Below the pieces are notes generated by a model that saw only the letters and a list, made by a program, of their open reading frames with translations, made no database searches and was not told the DNA's origin. Source: Roseivirga sp. UBA7431 (GTDB taxonomy: Bacteria > Bacteroidota > Bacteroidia > Cytophagales > Cyclobacteriaceae). Taken from it: a stretch of DNA of 20,015 nucleotides. A program made the position numbers and the translations under genes. The stretch covers positions 1 through 20,015 of the forward strand of contig DLQN01000098.1 of the NCBI GenBank assembly GCA_002477595.1. The letters run 5' to 3'. Shown here piece after piece: positions 7,356 through 15,354 of the stretch (the stretch's first letter is position 1; every line of letters starts with the position of its first letter).

Positions 7356-7366
7356 TTGATTTCCTC

Positions 7367-8851
7367 TTATTTGGCCTCTATAAATTGACGGATATCCTTG
7401 GCCAATTGCTCGAAAGCTGGCCAATGGTTATACATCATATGTCCGCCTTCGTAATATGTGAATTTTACACGCTCCATCGGAATGGCATTACGTGAAAAGG
7501 TAATCTCTGCATCGAAAAATGGAGTGATTAGGTCATAATAACCTGAAGCAACCATCACTTTCATTTTATCATTTCTACGCATTGCATTGGCAAGTCTACG
7601 CGAAGTTTTGACATACATTGGCTCTCCTCCACTGCCCCAGTCCCATGGACTTACTCTTCCACTCGTTAAGTAAGGCCTGTCCATAGTGATCTTAAGATCA
7701 TTAGTGAAATAATGGTTTAATGCAGCCGTGTATGCAGCTGAAACCTTGTAGCTAGAAGCGTCTCCCAACTCCGGTGAATCAGCAGTATCATCTGGGTCAT
7801 CTCCAAAATATCTACCATCCAAAGTACCAATGGCCATGCCTTGATCTCTAAGGAGTTCCTTTTTGAACCTGCTCGTTAATATGCGATTGTTGGCTCTCTT
7901 TATAAATCCAACATCTAAACCGGTGAAGTATGAGAGTCTCTGAGCAATTTCATTCTTCTCAGCATCCGACATAAAATCTCCTTTGTATAAAGCCGAAACA
8001 TAATCTCCATAAGCAAAATCACGTGCTTCTTGAGCGAACGCTGCTATAGTTTTTCCTTGACCGGCCTTCTTATGATACCAAGCCGTGGTCGCCATGCTTG
8101 GCAAGTAAGTGACATAAGATCGAATATTATCATTAATGGAAGTAGATCCCTGATAATCCAAGGCCTGAGAGATTAGAATCAATCCATTGAGCGCCATATT
8201 TTGACCACCACCTTCAAGGGTTTGGGCAACTGCAGCAGCTCGGGTTGTACCGTAACTTTCTCCAGCAATATACTTTGGCGACATCCAGCGATTATTTTCT
8301 GTAACCCACTGCCTCATAAACTTGGTGATGGATTCGGCATCTTGATTCAGCCCCCAATATTCTTTACCCTCGCCTTTACCAATTAACTGGCTATAACCCG
8401 TTCCGATAGGATCCACAAAAACTAAATCCATGATATCAAGCAGCGCGTCTTTATTGACCTCAATCGGATATGGTGCACCACCGTCATCTTCTTTTGCATC
8501 GCTATCGACACGGATTACCTTCGGACCAAAGAAGCCCATATGCAACCACATGGATGCAGAACCAGGTCCTCCATTGAAAACGAATGTGACTGGACGTGTT
8601 GTTGGGTCAACATTCCCTGATTTAGTATAGGCTACCGACCACATGGCACCTGTAGGTTCTCCTTTTGAATTCTTTAAATACATTTCACTACCCTTGACTT
8701 GGTAATTTATCTTTTTACCTCCAAAAACACCTTCATGAAGCGTCACAAAGCTTTGAGCTTCTGGAATGGGCTTAGCCTCATCTTGTGCTTTGACGATGGC
8801 GGAAGTAGCGATTAATAGTAGAATATAGAGTAAGGATTTGAACGATTTCAT
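7367..8851 (-). CDS. Exported S10 family serine carboxypeptidase-like protein
   Basis: A 494-residue exported hydrolase. Residues 1-22 form a signal peptide (MKSFKSLLYI, hydrophobic core, VKAQ). The S10 landmarks are present: FVFNGGPGSAS (90-100, oxyanion region), LVFVDPIGTGYS (143-154), the nucleophile S199 in IAGESYGTTRA, D440 in VASGYYDLITP and H471 in YYEGGHMMYNH. The triad Ser-Asp-His is therefore complete. Family members cleave single residues from peptide C-termini; in Bacteroidota these proteins are periplasmic or membrane-associated and their substrates are mostly unknown. The gene is followed after 11 bases by trmL, an odd functional pairing that probably reflects only shared transcription. 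No clear TAnnTTTG promoter was seen upstream. Confidence 0.92.
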   Translation of the reverse strand: MKSFKSLLYILLLIATSAIVKAQDEAKPIPEAQSFVTLHEGVFGGKKINYQVKGSEMYLKNSKGEPTGAMWSVAYTKSGNVDPTTRPVTFVFNGGPGSASMWLHMGFFGPKVIRVDSDAKEDDGGAPYPIEVNKDALLDIMDLVFVDPIGTGYSQLIGKGEGKEYWGLNQDAESITKFMRQWVTENNRWMSPKYIAGESYGTTRAAAVAQTLEGGGQNMALNGLILISQALDYQGSTSINDNIRSYVTYLPSMATTAWYHKKAGQGKTIAAFAQEARDFAYGDYVSALYKGDFMSDAEKNEIAQRLSYFTGLDVGFIKRANNRILTSRFKKELLRDQGMAIGTLDGRYFGDDPDDTADSPELGDASSYKVSAAYTAALNHYFTNDLKITMDRPYLTSGRVSPWDWGSGGEPMYVKTSRRLANAMRRNDKMKVMVASGYYDLITPFFDAEITFSRNAIPMERVKFTYYEGGHMMYNHWPAFEQLAKDIRQFIEAK

Positions 8852-9024
8852 CTTTAGGGGTTGATGGATTGTTGAAAATTCAATTTAATGAATTTAATAG
8901 GTGAAGATTAACCTACCTCTCCTTTTTAGTTGAACTATGACCAATGAAGGTTAAAGGAAGTATTGAAGTCAAGAGATTCTTCATTCTCGCAGTTAAAGAA
9001 AAAAGTTACAAGATTATTCTAACG

Positions 9025-9052
9025 AAAAAGACCGCCCATTAATCGGACGGCC
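9025..9052 (-). terminator. Intrinsic terminator after the S41 protease gene
   Basis: Read on the minus strand, GGCCGTCC pairs with GGGCGGTC (8 pairs, two of them G-U) around a 7-base loop, followed by TTTTT (9029..9025). It lies about 85 bases after the S41 gene stop and separates that gene from the S10 gene. Confidence 0.8.
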
Positions 9053-9137
9053 TTTCAATTGGCACATGTATCAGTCAAACACATCGCACCAGAATCTTGG
9101 TCGATCACGCTGACAATTCGTGCTATTTAAAATAAGA

Positions 9138-10385
9138 CTATTGGTTTTGAGCTTTAATGATCTCTATAGTCTGTTCTACCCAATCCGAATCTGGACTCAA
9201 CTTGACATCAGGACTTACCCCAACTTCTTCATACTTGAGGTAATGATTGAATTTCATGTCAGTCGGAGCGATATAAAACAAGCCTGAAGGTGATTCATAG
9301 GTAGTCCCATAGTTATGACCGTATGAAACCGCACCATGAGTAGTTTGTCCTAAATGAACCGTATTTTTTATATTCTTTAATCTTATCGTAGTCTGCTCTG
9401 CGTTACTCCCCGAATTGTAGTTAGTCAGTACATAAACCTTAACCCCTGACTTTTTGATGGCCTTCACAATTGGCAGAGAGATTTTACTTGCTCCTCCTCC
9501 ATTGTTTCTCAGGTCTACGATTAAGTTATCGGCAGTAAGTTCGCTTTGAATTTGTGCCACAAGTGCATCACGGTTATCTGCGTTGCCAATTCTTGAAAAG
9601 CTATTCATCCAAACGTATTGAACGTCTTCTGCGAGGGTCTTCAGTTTATAAGTCTCATGCTCTTCTGCATCTACGAAAACATGATTTTCGGTAAGACCAT
9701 CTTTAACAACATTGCTTAATAGTATGCCGTATTCCACGAGATGAGATTTGTAGAACAATAAGTTCTTATGTACTTGACCATGGGCCGTGATATCAAATCT
9801 ATTTGGTTGATCAGTGGCAGACATATACAAGTAGATTTGGCCAGGTGCCCAAATGCCCAATTTAGATTCTAGGATAACAGCCATTAAGCTATCCGATTGA
9901 TCCACACGATAGACTCCAACCTTTACTAAACTCCCGATATTATAGACTCCTTCGACATCATTAATTGGCTTTACAGACAACTCTTCTCTTAGTGCTTCAA
10001 GATCTAAATCAACTGTCGGGAAATCTCTGAATTCATCTGTTTTCTGATAAGCCTCAGTGAAGGCAGAATCCAAAGTATCATCATAAGAATATTCTGATCG
10101 CACACCGTAGACTCCAGCATGTTTATCTTTTACCAATCCCATTAAATTATTGAGCTGCACGTAGCAATCAAGCTTATCCATATCATTGGTGACTTTCTCA
10201 GATAACTCTTGATACTTTGCTTCAAACGTTTGAGCTAAATCCCCTTTGATTTGAGATTTGAAAGAGGACATGGTTTGCATTTTCTCATACACGAAATCGA
10301 GTTCTGCTTTACAGTCGCAATTAGACTGTGCTGATAGTGTAAAACTGATAGTGATTAATGCAATTACTGTGATTAACTTTTTCAT
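9138..10385 (-). CDS. S41 family (C-terminal-processing-like) exported peptidase
   Basis: The product has 415 residues from ATG 10385. Extending to 10427 would need a TTG and would put charged residues before the signal peptide. Residues 1-20 (MKKLITVIAL...LSAQ) are a signal peptide. The mature N-terminal part (about 24-90) is helical with cysteines C23, C25 and C74. The S41 core is at the C-terminal half: LIVDLRNNGGG at 288-298, the likely nucleophile S327 in NSGSNAEQTT, then GQTTHGAVSYG (346-356) and VGVSPDVKL (388-396). I see no PDZ domain, unlike classic CtpA or tricorn proteases. The likely general base was not identified with certainty. It lies 92 bases downstream of a LytTR regulator gene and has its own promoter element. 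Confidence 0.85.
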   Translation of the reverse strand: MKKLITVIALITISFTLSAQSNCDCKAELDFVYEKMQTMSSFKSQIKGDLAQTFEAKYQELSEKVTNDMDKLDCYVQLNNLMGLVKDKHAGVYGVRSEYSYDDTLDSAFTEAYQKTDEFRDFPTVDLDLEALREELSVKPINDVEGVYNIGSLVKVGVYRVDQSDSLMAVILESKLGIWAPGQIYLYMSATDQPNRFDITAHGQVHKNLLFYKSHLVEYGILLSNVVKDGLTENHVFVDAEEHETYKLKTLAEDVQYVWMNSFSRIGNADNRDALVAQIQSELTADNLIVDLRNNGGGASKISLPIVKAIKKSGVKVYVLTNYNSGSNAEQTTIRLKNIKNTVHLGQTTHGAVSYGHNYGTTYESPSGLFYIAPTDMKFNHYLKYEEVGVSPDVKLSPDSDWVEQTIEIIKAQNQ

Positions 10386-10435
10386 TTCTGTTTGTTTTTG
10401 TGTTTGACTGATGATCCAAACGTACAAACAGAAAT
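10384..10435. promoter_or_regulatory. Perfect 12-base inverted repeat spanning the S41 promoter and start codon
   Basis: ATTTCTGTTTGT (10384-10395) and its exact reverse complement ACAAACAGAAAT (10424-10435) are separated by 28 bases. A nested pair, GTTTG (10402-10406) and CAAAC (10417-10421), lies between them. The left arm overlaps the S41 start codon and the right arm touches the -7 element. It could be an operator for a dimeric or LytTR-type regulator, or, in a read-through transcript, a hairpin hiding the start codon. Confidence 0.55.
10417..10424 (-). promoter_or_regulatory. -7 promoter element of the S41 gene
   Basis: TACGTTTG on the minus strand matches the Bacteroidota consensus TAnnTTTG exactly, 31 bases before the ATG. 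No good TTTG is present about 19 bases farther upstream, which hints that an activator may be needed. Confidence 0.5.
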
Positions 10436-10436
10436 C

Positions 10437-10462
10437 AGCCCCTACTCCTTTTTATAGGGGCT
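10437..10462 (-). terminator. Hairpin after the LytTR gene, possible terminator
   Basis: AGCCCCTA pairs perfectly with TAGGGGCT (8 pairs) around a 10-base loop, 15 bases after the LytTR stop. No T run follows on either strand, so it may be a weak terminator, an mRNA end-protecting hairpin, or part of the upstream control region of the S41 gene. Confidence 0.45.
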
Positions 10463-10477
10463 TGTGGCGAAAGTGTA

Positions 10478-11275
10478 CTATCCTGTGGTGGAATTGACAG
10501 CCTGTTCTACCATAGGCTGGAAAGTTTTCGAAACGGGTACTTCAATATCGCTTGATAGGACAACATTTACCTTGCGATTTCCAGTTCTCCACTGTTTAAA
10601 GTGATAAGGATTTATTAAAAATGACCGGTGCGTTCTGATCAATTCAGGGCGTGCAATCTCCACATCAACCAGCTTATTTCTAATCAATTGTTTCTTCAGA
10701 TCACCGTCTTCTTTATAAGTGATTTCAACGTAATTATCTGAGGACTGAATACATATTAAATCGTTGAGCAAAAGCCTTATACTCTCAAAGTTTCCCGTCC
10801 CTTGAATCTCAATCTTTTGATCTTCTAGTTTCTTGTCTTTGTATTTACCGAATGACCACCTACCGATGGCTATGATTGGAAAAACTGTTAGGATACCCGG
10901 TAGATAAATGGCAGTTGCGAAATAGCCTACCGTATAAGCGTTGGGGTGCTGGTCTATGACAATGTAGTAATAAATAGATCTGGTAATTATAAAGCCAAGC
11001 ACCACCAGGAACAGAAACTGAAGCAATTCACTGACAATAGACCATTTCAACTTTTGCTTTCGATAGAGCCAATACTGAAACGGGAGCGTCATTAAATAAC
11101 ACAGTGAAGTAAAAACTCCATAGAGCGGCATATATAATAGCTTCTCTTCCGCAGTAAACTCACTAACATCTAAAGGTTCCGTAAAATAAAGGAATACGAA
11201 TACCCAAACAGCTAATCCAATGGCTACAAAGACATGGTGTTTGATGGAAGGGTCAAAAGGGTATTTACTTTTCAC
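10478..11275 (-). CDS. Membrane-anchored LytTR family transcription regulator
   Basis: A 265-residue protein with four membrane segments (about 14-31, 48-70, 83-105 and 117-139) and a C-terminal LytTR DNA-binding domain (about 165-255) with ICIQSSDNYVEI, RTHRSFLINP and VPVSK. There is no receiver domain, so it is not a classic two-component response regulator; the membrane part may itself sense something or pair with another protein. The start is GTG (11275..11273): an in-frame TAA lies 15 to 17 bases upstream and the next ATG would remove the first two membrane segments. It is divergent from the lipoprotein thioredoxin gene and upstream of the S41 gene on the same strand. Regulators of this build often act on adjacent genes, which is an inference here. 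Confidence 0.88.
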   Translation of the reverse strand: MKSKYPFDPSIKHHVFVAIGLAVWVFVFLYFTEPLDVSEFTAEEKLLYMPLYGVFTSLCYLMTLPFQYWLYRKQKLKWSIVSELLQFLFLVVLGFIITRSIYYYIVIDQHPNAYTVGYFATAIYLPGILTVFPIIAIGRWSFGKYKDKKLEDQKIEIQGTGNFESIRLLLNDLICIQSSDNYVEITYKEDGDLKKQLIRNKLVDVEIARPELIRTHRSFLINPYHFKQWRTGNRKVNVVLSSDIEVPVSKTFQPMVEQAVNSTTG

Positions 11276-11530
11276 TGTGCTGCAATATTATCTCTTCTGA
11301 TTAAAAAATTGTTAGAACAGGATTCTTTTATCTCCAACAAGCAACCATTTCATATTGAACCAAATGAATTGGTATATGAAAAGTATTTTTTTAGCGTGAA
11401 GGGAGAGCAACCGCAGTAAACAGTTTGTAGGCAGAACAAAGCAATTCGTTTTACCCCAAGACCCACTAAACAGATTTCATTAGCATGTTTGTTGAAAGTT
11501 CACCTTCTTTATAGTAGCAAACAGAACACT

Positions 11531-12694
11531 ATGAAATTATCATCACTCAAACTTAGCCTTGTACTCCTATTTTTAGCTTCCGTTTTCGCTTGTAGTCCAG
11601 AGGCTACAGATACTTCAGACAGCTTCACCGTGTCAGGTTATGTCCCCGGCTTAGACACAAAGCATATGTCTTATAGCTACAGGAATGCCGAAGGAAAACG
11701 AGTAAGCGATTCAGTCTTTGTGAAGGACAACAAGTTTACTTATACCGGAAAAATCAGCGAGCCAACTCATATCATTTTCTGGCCCAATGTGGAGAAAACG
11801 ATCAAAAGGACAGGCAGAGGGTATTACCCAGCCAAATCTTCTCAATTTGCTTTTTTAGCAAGCCCTGGAGATGAAATCGAATTTAAAGGGAAAGTCACAG
11901 ACTTTGTAGATGCCTACCCGACTGGCACAAAAGCCAATGATGAGCTTGCCGAAATTAACCGAAAAATCTTTCCGTTGATGAACCAATCTGTCAACACGCA
12001 ATTAAAAATCAACAAGTTAGATGAGAACGATCCCGCGATCGAAGATCTTAAAGCCTCAATCGCCAAGCTTGATGAGCAAACCATTCGGTTAAAGAAAGAA
12101 TTCGTGACTACCAACCCAAAGTCTGAAGCTGCTGCATGGTATTTGTCAGATATGATGATCCGTAGCCATGTGACACAAGACGAGGCGATCGAATACTTTA
12201 ATGGCTTAGATAAAGGATTGGCTAACTACACTTTTTACGAAGCAGTCGCCCAGCGTGTAGAAGGCATCGAGTCTACTAAAGTAGGTAAGATTATGCCAAA
12301 CTTCATTTCGAATGCGACCATGGATGGCGAGACTTTTGACCTGAATGATTTGCGTGGAAAGTACGTACTTATCGATTTCTGGGGAACTTGGTGTGCTCCT
12401 TGCATTGCCGAAATGCCCACCGTGAAAGAGTACAAGGAGAAGTATGCCGATAAACTGGTAGTGCTTGGTGTCAATAATGGCGACACCATGGAAAAACTAA
12501 AGGCCTTTGTCGAACCGAAAGGTTATGACTGGCAACAGATTCTTGACAAGGATGGTGAACAAGATTTAGTGCTAAAACTCAACGTTGCCGGCTTCCCTAC
12601 TAAGTTTATCTTAAGTCCAGAGGGAGAGATACTCAATCGTTTTGTGGGGAATACCGAAGAAGCGTTTGACGTGATTGATGCATTGATGAAGTAA
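11531..12694 (+). CDS. Lipoprotein thioredoxin-like disulfide reductase (TlpA/ResA type, DUF4369)
   Basis: The product has 387 residues from ATG 11531; an extension to 11489 would begin at TTG and add 14 residues before the signal. Residues 1-20 are a lipoprotein signal (MKLSSLKLSLVLLFLASVFA) with the lipid-bearing cysteine C21. Residues about 28-135 (VSGYVPGLDTK, later ASPGDEIEFKG) resemble DUF4369, a domain often placed before thioredoxin folds in Bacteroidota. A helical linker follows. The C-terminal thioredoxin domain (about 255-387) carries the redox motif WCAPC with C288 and C291 and the cis-proline in GFPTKFILSPEG. It probably reduces disulfides of periplasmic proteins, for example in cytochrome c maturation. 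It ends only 7 bases from the convergent DUF6155 gene, with no terminator between. Confidence 0.92.
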   Translation: MKLSSLKLSLVLLFLASVFACSPEATDTSDSFTVSGYVPGLDTKHMSYSYRNAEGKRVSDSVFVKDNKFTYTGKISEPTHIIFWPNVEKTIKRTGRGYYPAKSSQFAFLASPGDEIEFKGKVTDFVDAYPTGTKANDELAEINRKIFPLMNQSVNTQLKINKLDENDPAIEDLKASIAKLDEQTIRLKKEFVTTNPKSEAAAWYLSDMMIRSHVTQDEAIEYFNGLDKGLANYTFYEAVAQRVEGIESTKVGKIMPNFISNATMDGETFDLNDLRGKYVLIDFWGTWCAPCIAEMPTVKEYKEKYADKLVVLGVNNGDTMEKLKAFVEPKGYDWQQILDKDGEQDLVLKLNVAGFPTKFILSPEGEILNRFVGNTEEAFDVIDALMK

Positions 12695-12701
12695 AGCAGT
12701 A

Positions 12702-13208
12702 CTAACTAGCTACTTTGTCTTCCAGTCCTTCCGCATTGAACCACTCTTGGTCCCATGCGGTTTCAACGACTGCGCGAATACGCTCTTTGAATATGGAGCG
12801 CAATCCGTTGGTTTCTACAAAGCCAATGGCTTGATCGAAGGAGTTGAACATGCTTTTATAAAAAGCCTCTTGATTAACCCTCTTCTTGGCATTAAACCGT
12901 TGAGCAGTCTCCAGGTTAAAGAACATCACTTCTGCGATCAAAGCAGGATCAAGTCCTAATAGTAAAAACTGTTTGATGTACTTCTGAGCGACAGAACGCC
13001 TAGCCCTTGGTTTACGTCTTTTTAGAGGGAAATACTCGTTAGAGATCTTCATTTTCGCCTCTTCTACCAACTTGTCCTCCTTGGGATTGAATACAAAATT
13101 GTAATAAGTCTGTACCGGTTTAAAACGACTGTACAAATCCAATACTTGGTCTTCCAATTCCTGCTTGTCCAAAGACTGAAGATACTTCACAAGAGCTCTT
13201 TTACTCAT
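12702..13208 (-). CDS. DUF6155 family protein
   Basis: A 168-residue soluble, strongly basic and mostly helical protein. It begins MSKRALVKYLQSLDKQELE and has FNPKEDKLVEEAKMKISNEYFP around 40-61, followed by a very basic stretch (RRKPRARRSVAQKYIKQ, 64-80), which I recognise as DUF6155, a Bacteroidota family of unknown function. The basic stretch might bind nucleic acid, but nothing proves it. No enzyme motif is visible. The start ATG (13206-13208) lies only about 8 bases after a near-consensus -7 element (TATCTTTA), so the mRNA could have almost no leader. It is divergent from the crotonase gene across a 130-base region with a strong dyad. Confidence 0.8.
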   Translation of the reverse strand: MSKRALVKYLQSLDKQELEDQVLDLYSRFKPVQTYYNFVFNPKEDKLVEEAKMKISNEYFPLKRRKPRARRSVAQKYIKQFLLLGLDPALIAEVMFFNLETAQRFNAKKRVNQEAFYKSMFNSFDQAIGFVETNGLRSIFKERIRAVVETAWDQEWFNAEGLEDKVAS

Positions 13209-13256
13209 GGCATAAAGATATATAATCTAATGGTCTGCTGATGGTCCTATTCCAAT

Positions 13257-13285
13257 TGGTCTGACCACTTAGAGTAGTCAGACCA
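13257..13285. promoter_or_regulatory. 29-base dyad operator candidate between divergent genes
   Basis: TGGTCTGAC (13257-13265) and GTCAGACCA (13277-13285) are perfect inverted repeats. Inside them ACT and AGT pair around TAG, leaving a single C-A mismatch. A further direct copy of TGGTCTG lies at 13231-13237. The site is between the divergent DUF6155 and crotonase genes with no T run on either side, so it looks like a binding site for a dimeric regulator, not a terminator. Confidence 0.55.
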
Positions 13286-13338
13286 GTGATGCTCTTATTT
13301 ATGAAGAAAAAAACTATCTTGAAACAAAGAAAACCCCC

Positions 13339-14151
13339 ATGCCCTACAATCACTTCTTAGTTGACATTCAAGACAAAATAGCCACCGTATCTTTCAATCG
13401 CCCCGACAAGGCCAATGCACTTCATATGGAGGCTTGGGACGAAATGAAGTCGATATTTGAGCAACTTTCTCAGACTCTAGAAGTCAGGATAATTATTCTA
13501 AAAGGAGAAGGAAAACACTTCTGTGCGGGCATTGATCTAGAGCTTCTGATGTCATTAAACGACATGAAAAAGGTCTCCTGTGAAGGCAGAAGAGGTGAGC
13601 AATTACGGAAGTTCATTTTGAAACTTCAAGATGCGGTTTCTTCCATTGAAAAATGCTCCAAGCCCGTCATTGCAGCTATCCAAAATGGCTGTATCGGGGG
13701 TGGCATAGATATCGCAGTAGCATGTGACATGCGCTACTGCACGGATGAAACCTATTTCACGATCAAAGAAATTGATATGGGTATGGTGGCCGATCTCGGG
13801 ACTTTGCAAAGACTTCCAAAACTTATAGCGCCAGGGGTTGTATCCGAAATGGCTTATACTGGTCGAAAAGTCTACGGTTCAGAGGCATTTGCTCTTGGAT
13901 TGGCCAACAGAAGCTTTGGCACCATAGAAGAACTTCATAGTGGTGTAACTGAAATCGCTCAGACCATTGCAGCCAAGTCTCCACTGTCTATAAGAGGTAT
14001 TAAAGAAGTATTGAAATTCAGTAGAGATCATACGGTGGAGGACTCACTACAGCAAATCGCCAATTGGAATGCGGCCATGATTCTTTCTGATGATTTAACT
14101 GAGGCCTTTAAAGCCACTCTTGAAAAACGTACCCCAAAATACAATGACTAG
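13339..14151 (+). CDS. Enoyl-CoA hydratase/isomerase family, likely delta3,5-delta2,4-dienoyl-CoA isomerase
   Basis: A 270-residue crotonase-fold protein. Oxyanion-hole segments are KHFCAGIDL (59-67) and NGCIGGGIDIAVACDMRY (116-133). The acid residues are D124, E144 (KEIDMGM) and D152 (ADLGTLQRLPK). Their spacing of 20 and 8 residues equals that of D176, E196 and D204 in rat dienoyl-CoA isomerase (ECH1), and the sequence ADLGTLQRLPK is very close to that enzyme. This favours the isomerase, which shifts double bonds so that unsaturated fatty acids with odd-position bonds can enter beta-oxidation, over a hydratase, where glutamates occupy the key sites. No other beta-oxidation gene is in the window. 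The ATG at 13339 starts the family's usual N-terminus. Substrate assignment is by family knowledge only. Confidence 0.88.
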   Translation: MPYNHFLVDIQDKIATVSFNRPDKANALHMEAWDEMKSIFEQLSQTLEVRIIILKGEGKHFCAGIDLELLMSLNDMKKVSCEGRRGEQLRKFILKLQDAVSSIEKCSKPVIAAIQNGCIGGGIDIAVACDMRYCTDETYFTIKEIDMGMVADLGTLQRLPKLIAPGVVSEMAYTGRKVYGSEAFALGLANRSFGTIEELHSGVTEIAQTIAAKSPLSIRGIKEVLKFSRDHTVEDSLQQIANWNAAMILSDDLTEAFKATLEKRTPKYND

Positions 14152-14169
14152 ATAAGAGCGCCAGTCATC

Positions 14170-14186
14170 AGATTTTGGCAAAATCT
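14170..14186. repeat. Short AT-rich palindrome after the crotonase gene
   Basis: AGATTTT and AAAATCT form a perfect 7-base stem with a GGC loop, 19 bases after the crotonase stop. No T run follows. It may be a weak terminator or a regulatory dyad for the next gene. Confidence 0.3.
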
Positions 14187-14233
14187 ATTCATTAGAATGC
14201 TTATTTTTAATTAAATATAATCTCTGACTTATC

Positions 14234-15121
14234 ATGAAAAAGCTCTCCAAAGAAGAAATCAACCCAGAAGTATTCGATCTCTATGATGACTACGCGCACA
14301 ACAAAATTGACCGTAGAAAATTTGTAGAAAAACTCTCTGTCTATGCCATTGGCGGATTGACCCTTTCTACTTTGATGAGTAGTATGATGCCTGATTATGA
14401 GACCACTCGATTAATCAAAGAAGGTGACGAAAGACTAACCTCAGAATACATCACTTATGATTCTCCGATAGGTGGCGGAAGCATTAAAGGCTTGCTCTCG
14501 AAACCTACTGGTACAACTGGCAAAGTCCCAGGTGTGGTTGTCGTTCATGAAAACAGAGGGCTTAATCCATATATCGAAGATGTAGGACGAAGAACTGCCG
14601 TAGACGGATTTATCTCTTTAGCACCTGATGCCTTGACTCCACTTGGTGGATACCCTGGCACCGATGATGAAGGCAGAACAATGCAGCGTAAACGTGATCG
14701 CGATGAGATGCTAGAAGACTTTATAGCGGCTTATGAATACTTGCTCAACCACCCAGACTGTAATGGTAAAATTGGAGTCGTTGGATTCTGCTTTGGTGGC
14801 TGGATTGCCAACATGATGGCAGTGCGAGTTCCAAACTTATCGGCTTCAGTGCCTTTCTATGGTGGACAGCCTAGTGCAGAAGATGCAGCTAAGGTTAAAT
14901 CTCCTTTAATGCTCCAGTATGGTGGATTGGATACGAGAGTGAATGCTGGATGGCCAGCTTACGAAGCTGTCTTGAAAGCCAATAAGATCAAACATGAAGC
15001 CTTTGTTTATGAAGGTGCCAATCACGGTTTTCATAACAATACAACACCTCGTTATGATGAAGAAGCGGCTACGCTAGCTTGGTCGAGAACGATACGCTTC
15101 TTTAAAGAGAACTTGGTTTGA
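14234..15121 (+). CDS. Dienelactone hydrolase family protein with Tat-type signal (YghX-like)
   Basis: A 295-residue alpha/beta hydrolase. After a charged N-terminus there is IDRRKFVEKLSVYAIGGLTL (25-44), a twin-arginine motif (R27, R28) followed by a hydrophobic segment, so Tat export or anchoring is likely. The catalytic set of the family is visible: E106 in VVHENRGLN, the nucleophile C186 in GFCFGGW, D233 in YGGLDTRVN and H264 in GANHGFHN. Members hydrolyse lactones or esters; the true substrate is unknown. The nearest named relative in Escherichia coli is YghX. It follows the crotonase gene by 82 bases on the same strand and ends at a strong terminator, so both could be read together. Confidence 0.9.
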   Translation: MKKLSKEEINPEVFDLYDDYAHNKIDRRKFVEKLSVYAIGGLTLSTLMSSMMPDYETTRLIKEGDERLTSEYITYDSPIGGGSIKGLLSKPTGTTGKVPGVVVVHENRGLNPYIEDVGRRTAVDGFISLAPDALTPLGGYPGTDDEGRTMQRKRDRDEMLEDFIAAYEYLLNHPDCNGKIGVVGFCFGGWIANMMAVRVPNLSASVPFYGGQPSAEDAAKVKSPLMLQYGGLDTRVNAGWPAYEAVLKANKIKHEAFVYEGANHGFHNNTTPRYDEEAATLAWSRTIRFFKENLV

Positions 15122-15137
15122 GCTGATTGCATTTGAG

Positions 15138-15174
15138 AAAAAGTCCGACTGCTTTTTAAGTGGTCGGACTTTTT
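15138..15174 (+). terminator. Strong intrinsic terminator
   Basis: AAAAAGTCCGAC (15138-15149) pairs perfectly with GTCGGACTTTTT (15163-15174) around a 13-base loop, and the T run continues to 15176. It lies 16 bases after the dienelactone hydrolase stop. With the A run on the left it could also stop transcripts from the other strand. Confidence 0.93.
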
Positions 15175-15185
15175 TTATTTGTCAC

Positions 15186-15202
15186 CCTGAACTTGTTTCA
15201 GG
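15186..15202. repeat. Dispersed palindromic repeat (CCTGAA...TTCAGG)
   Basis: CCTGAACTTGTTTCAGG is a 6-base inverted repeat with a 5-base loop. I recognise very similar intergenic sequences (preceded by GTCAC and followed by GATC) as common small repeats in many bacterial genomes. Only one copy is in this window, so repetition cannot be shown here. Confidence 0.5.
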
Positions 15203-15354
15203 ATCCTAATACTTTCAATTTAAAAGGGGGTAAGAAAAATTCTACGGAATAAATATGTCGTTTACCGAGAAATTCTGGTGGTTTACATAAGTCTGGGCAT
15301 ACAATTCATGACATCTCAGAATCTTTGATCTATCAATCGGTCAAATAAAAGGTT

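Noticed and set aside
7356..7424. N-terminal extension of TrmL
   Set aside because: It would begin at TTG inside the S10 gene; the SPOUT family starts at the ATG at 7355, which has AGAGGA in front.
10386..10427. Extension of the S41 protease by 14 residues
   Set aside because: The first codon is TTG, and the added polar residues would precede an otherwise ideal signal peptide starting at 10385.
11489..11530. Extension of the thioredoxin lipoprotein by 14 residues
   Set aside because: It begins at TTG and the lipoprotein signal fits only from ATG 11531.
15255..15290. 11-codon frame reading MSFTEKFWWFT
   Set aside because: Too short, no start signal and no context; probably chance.
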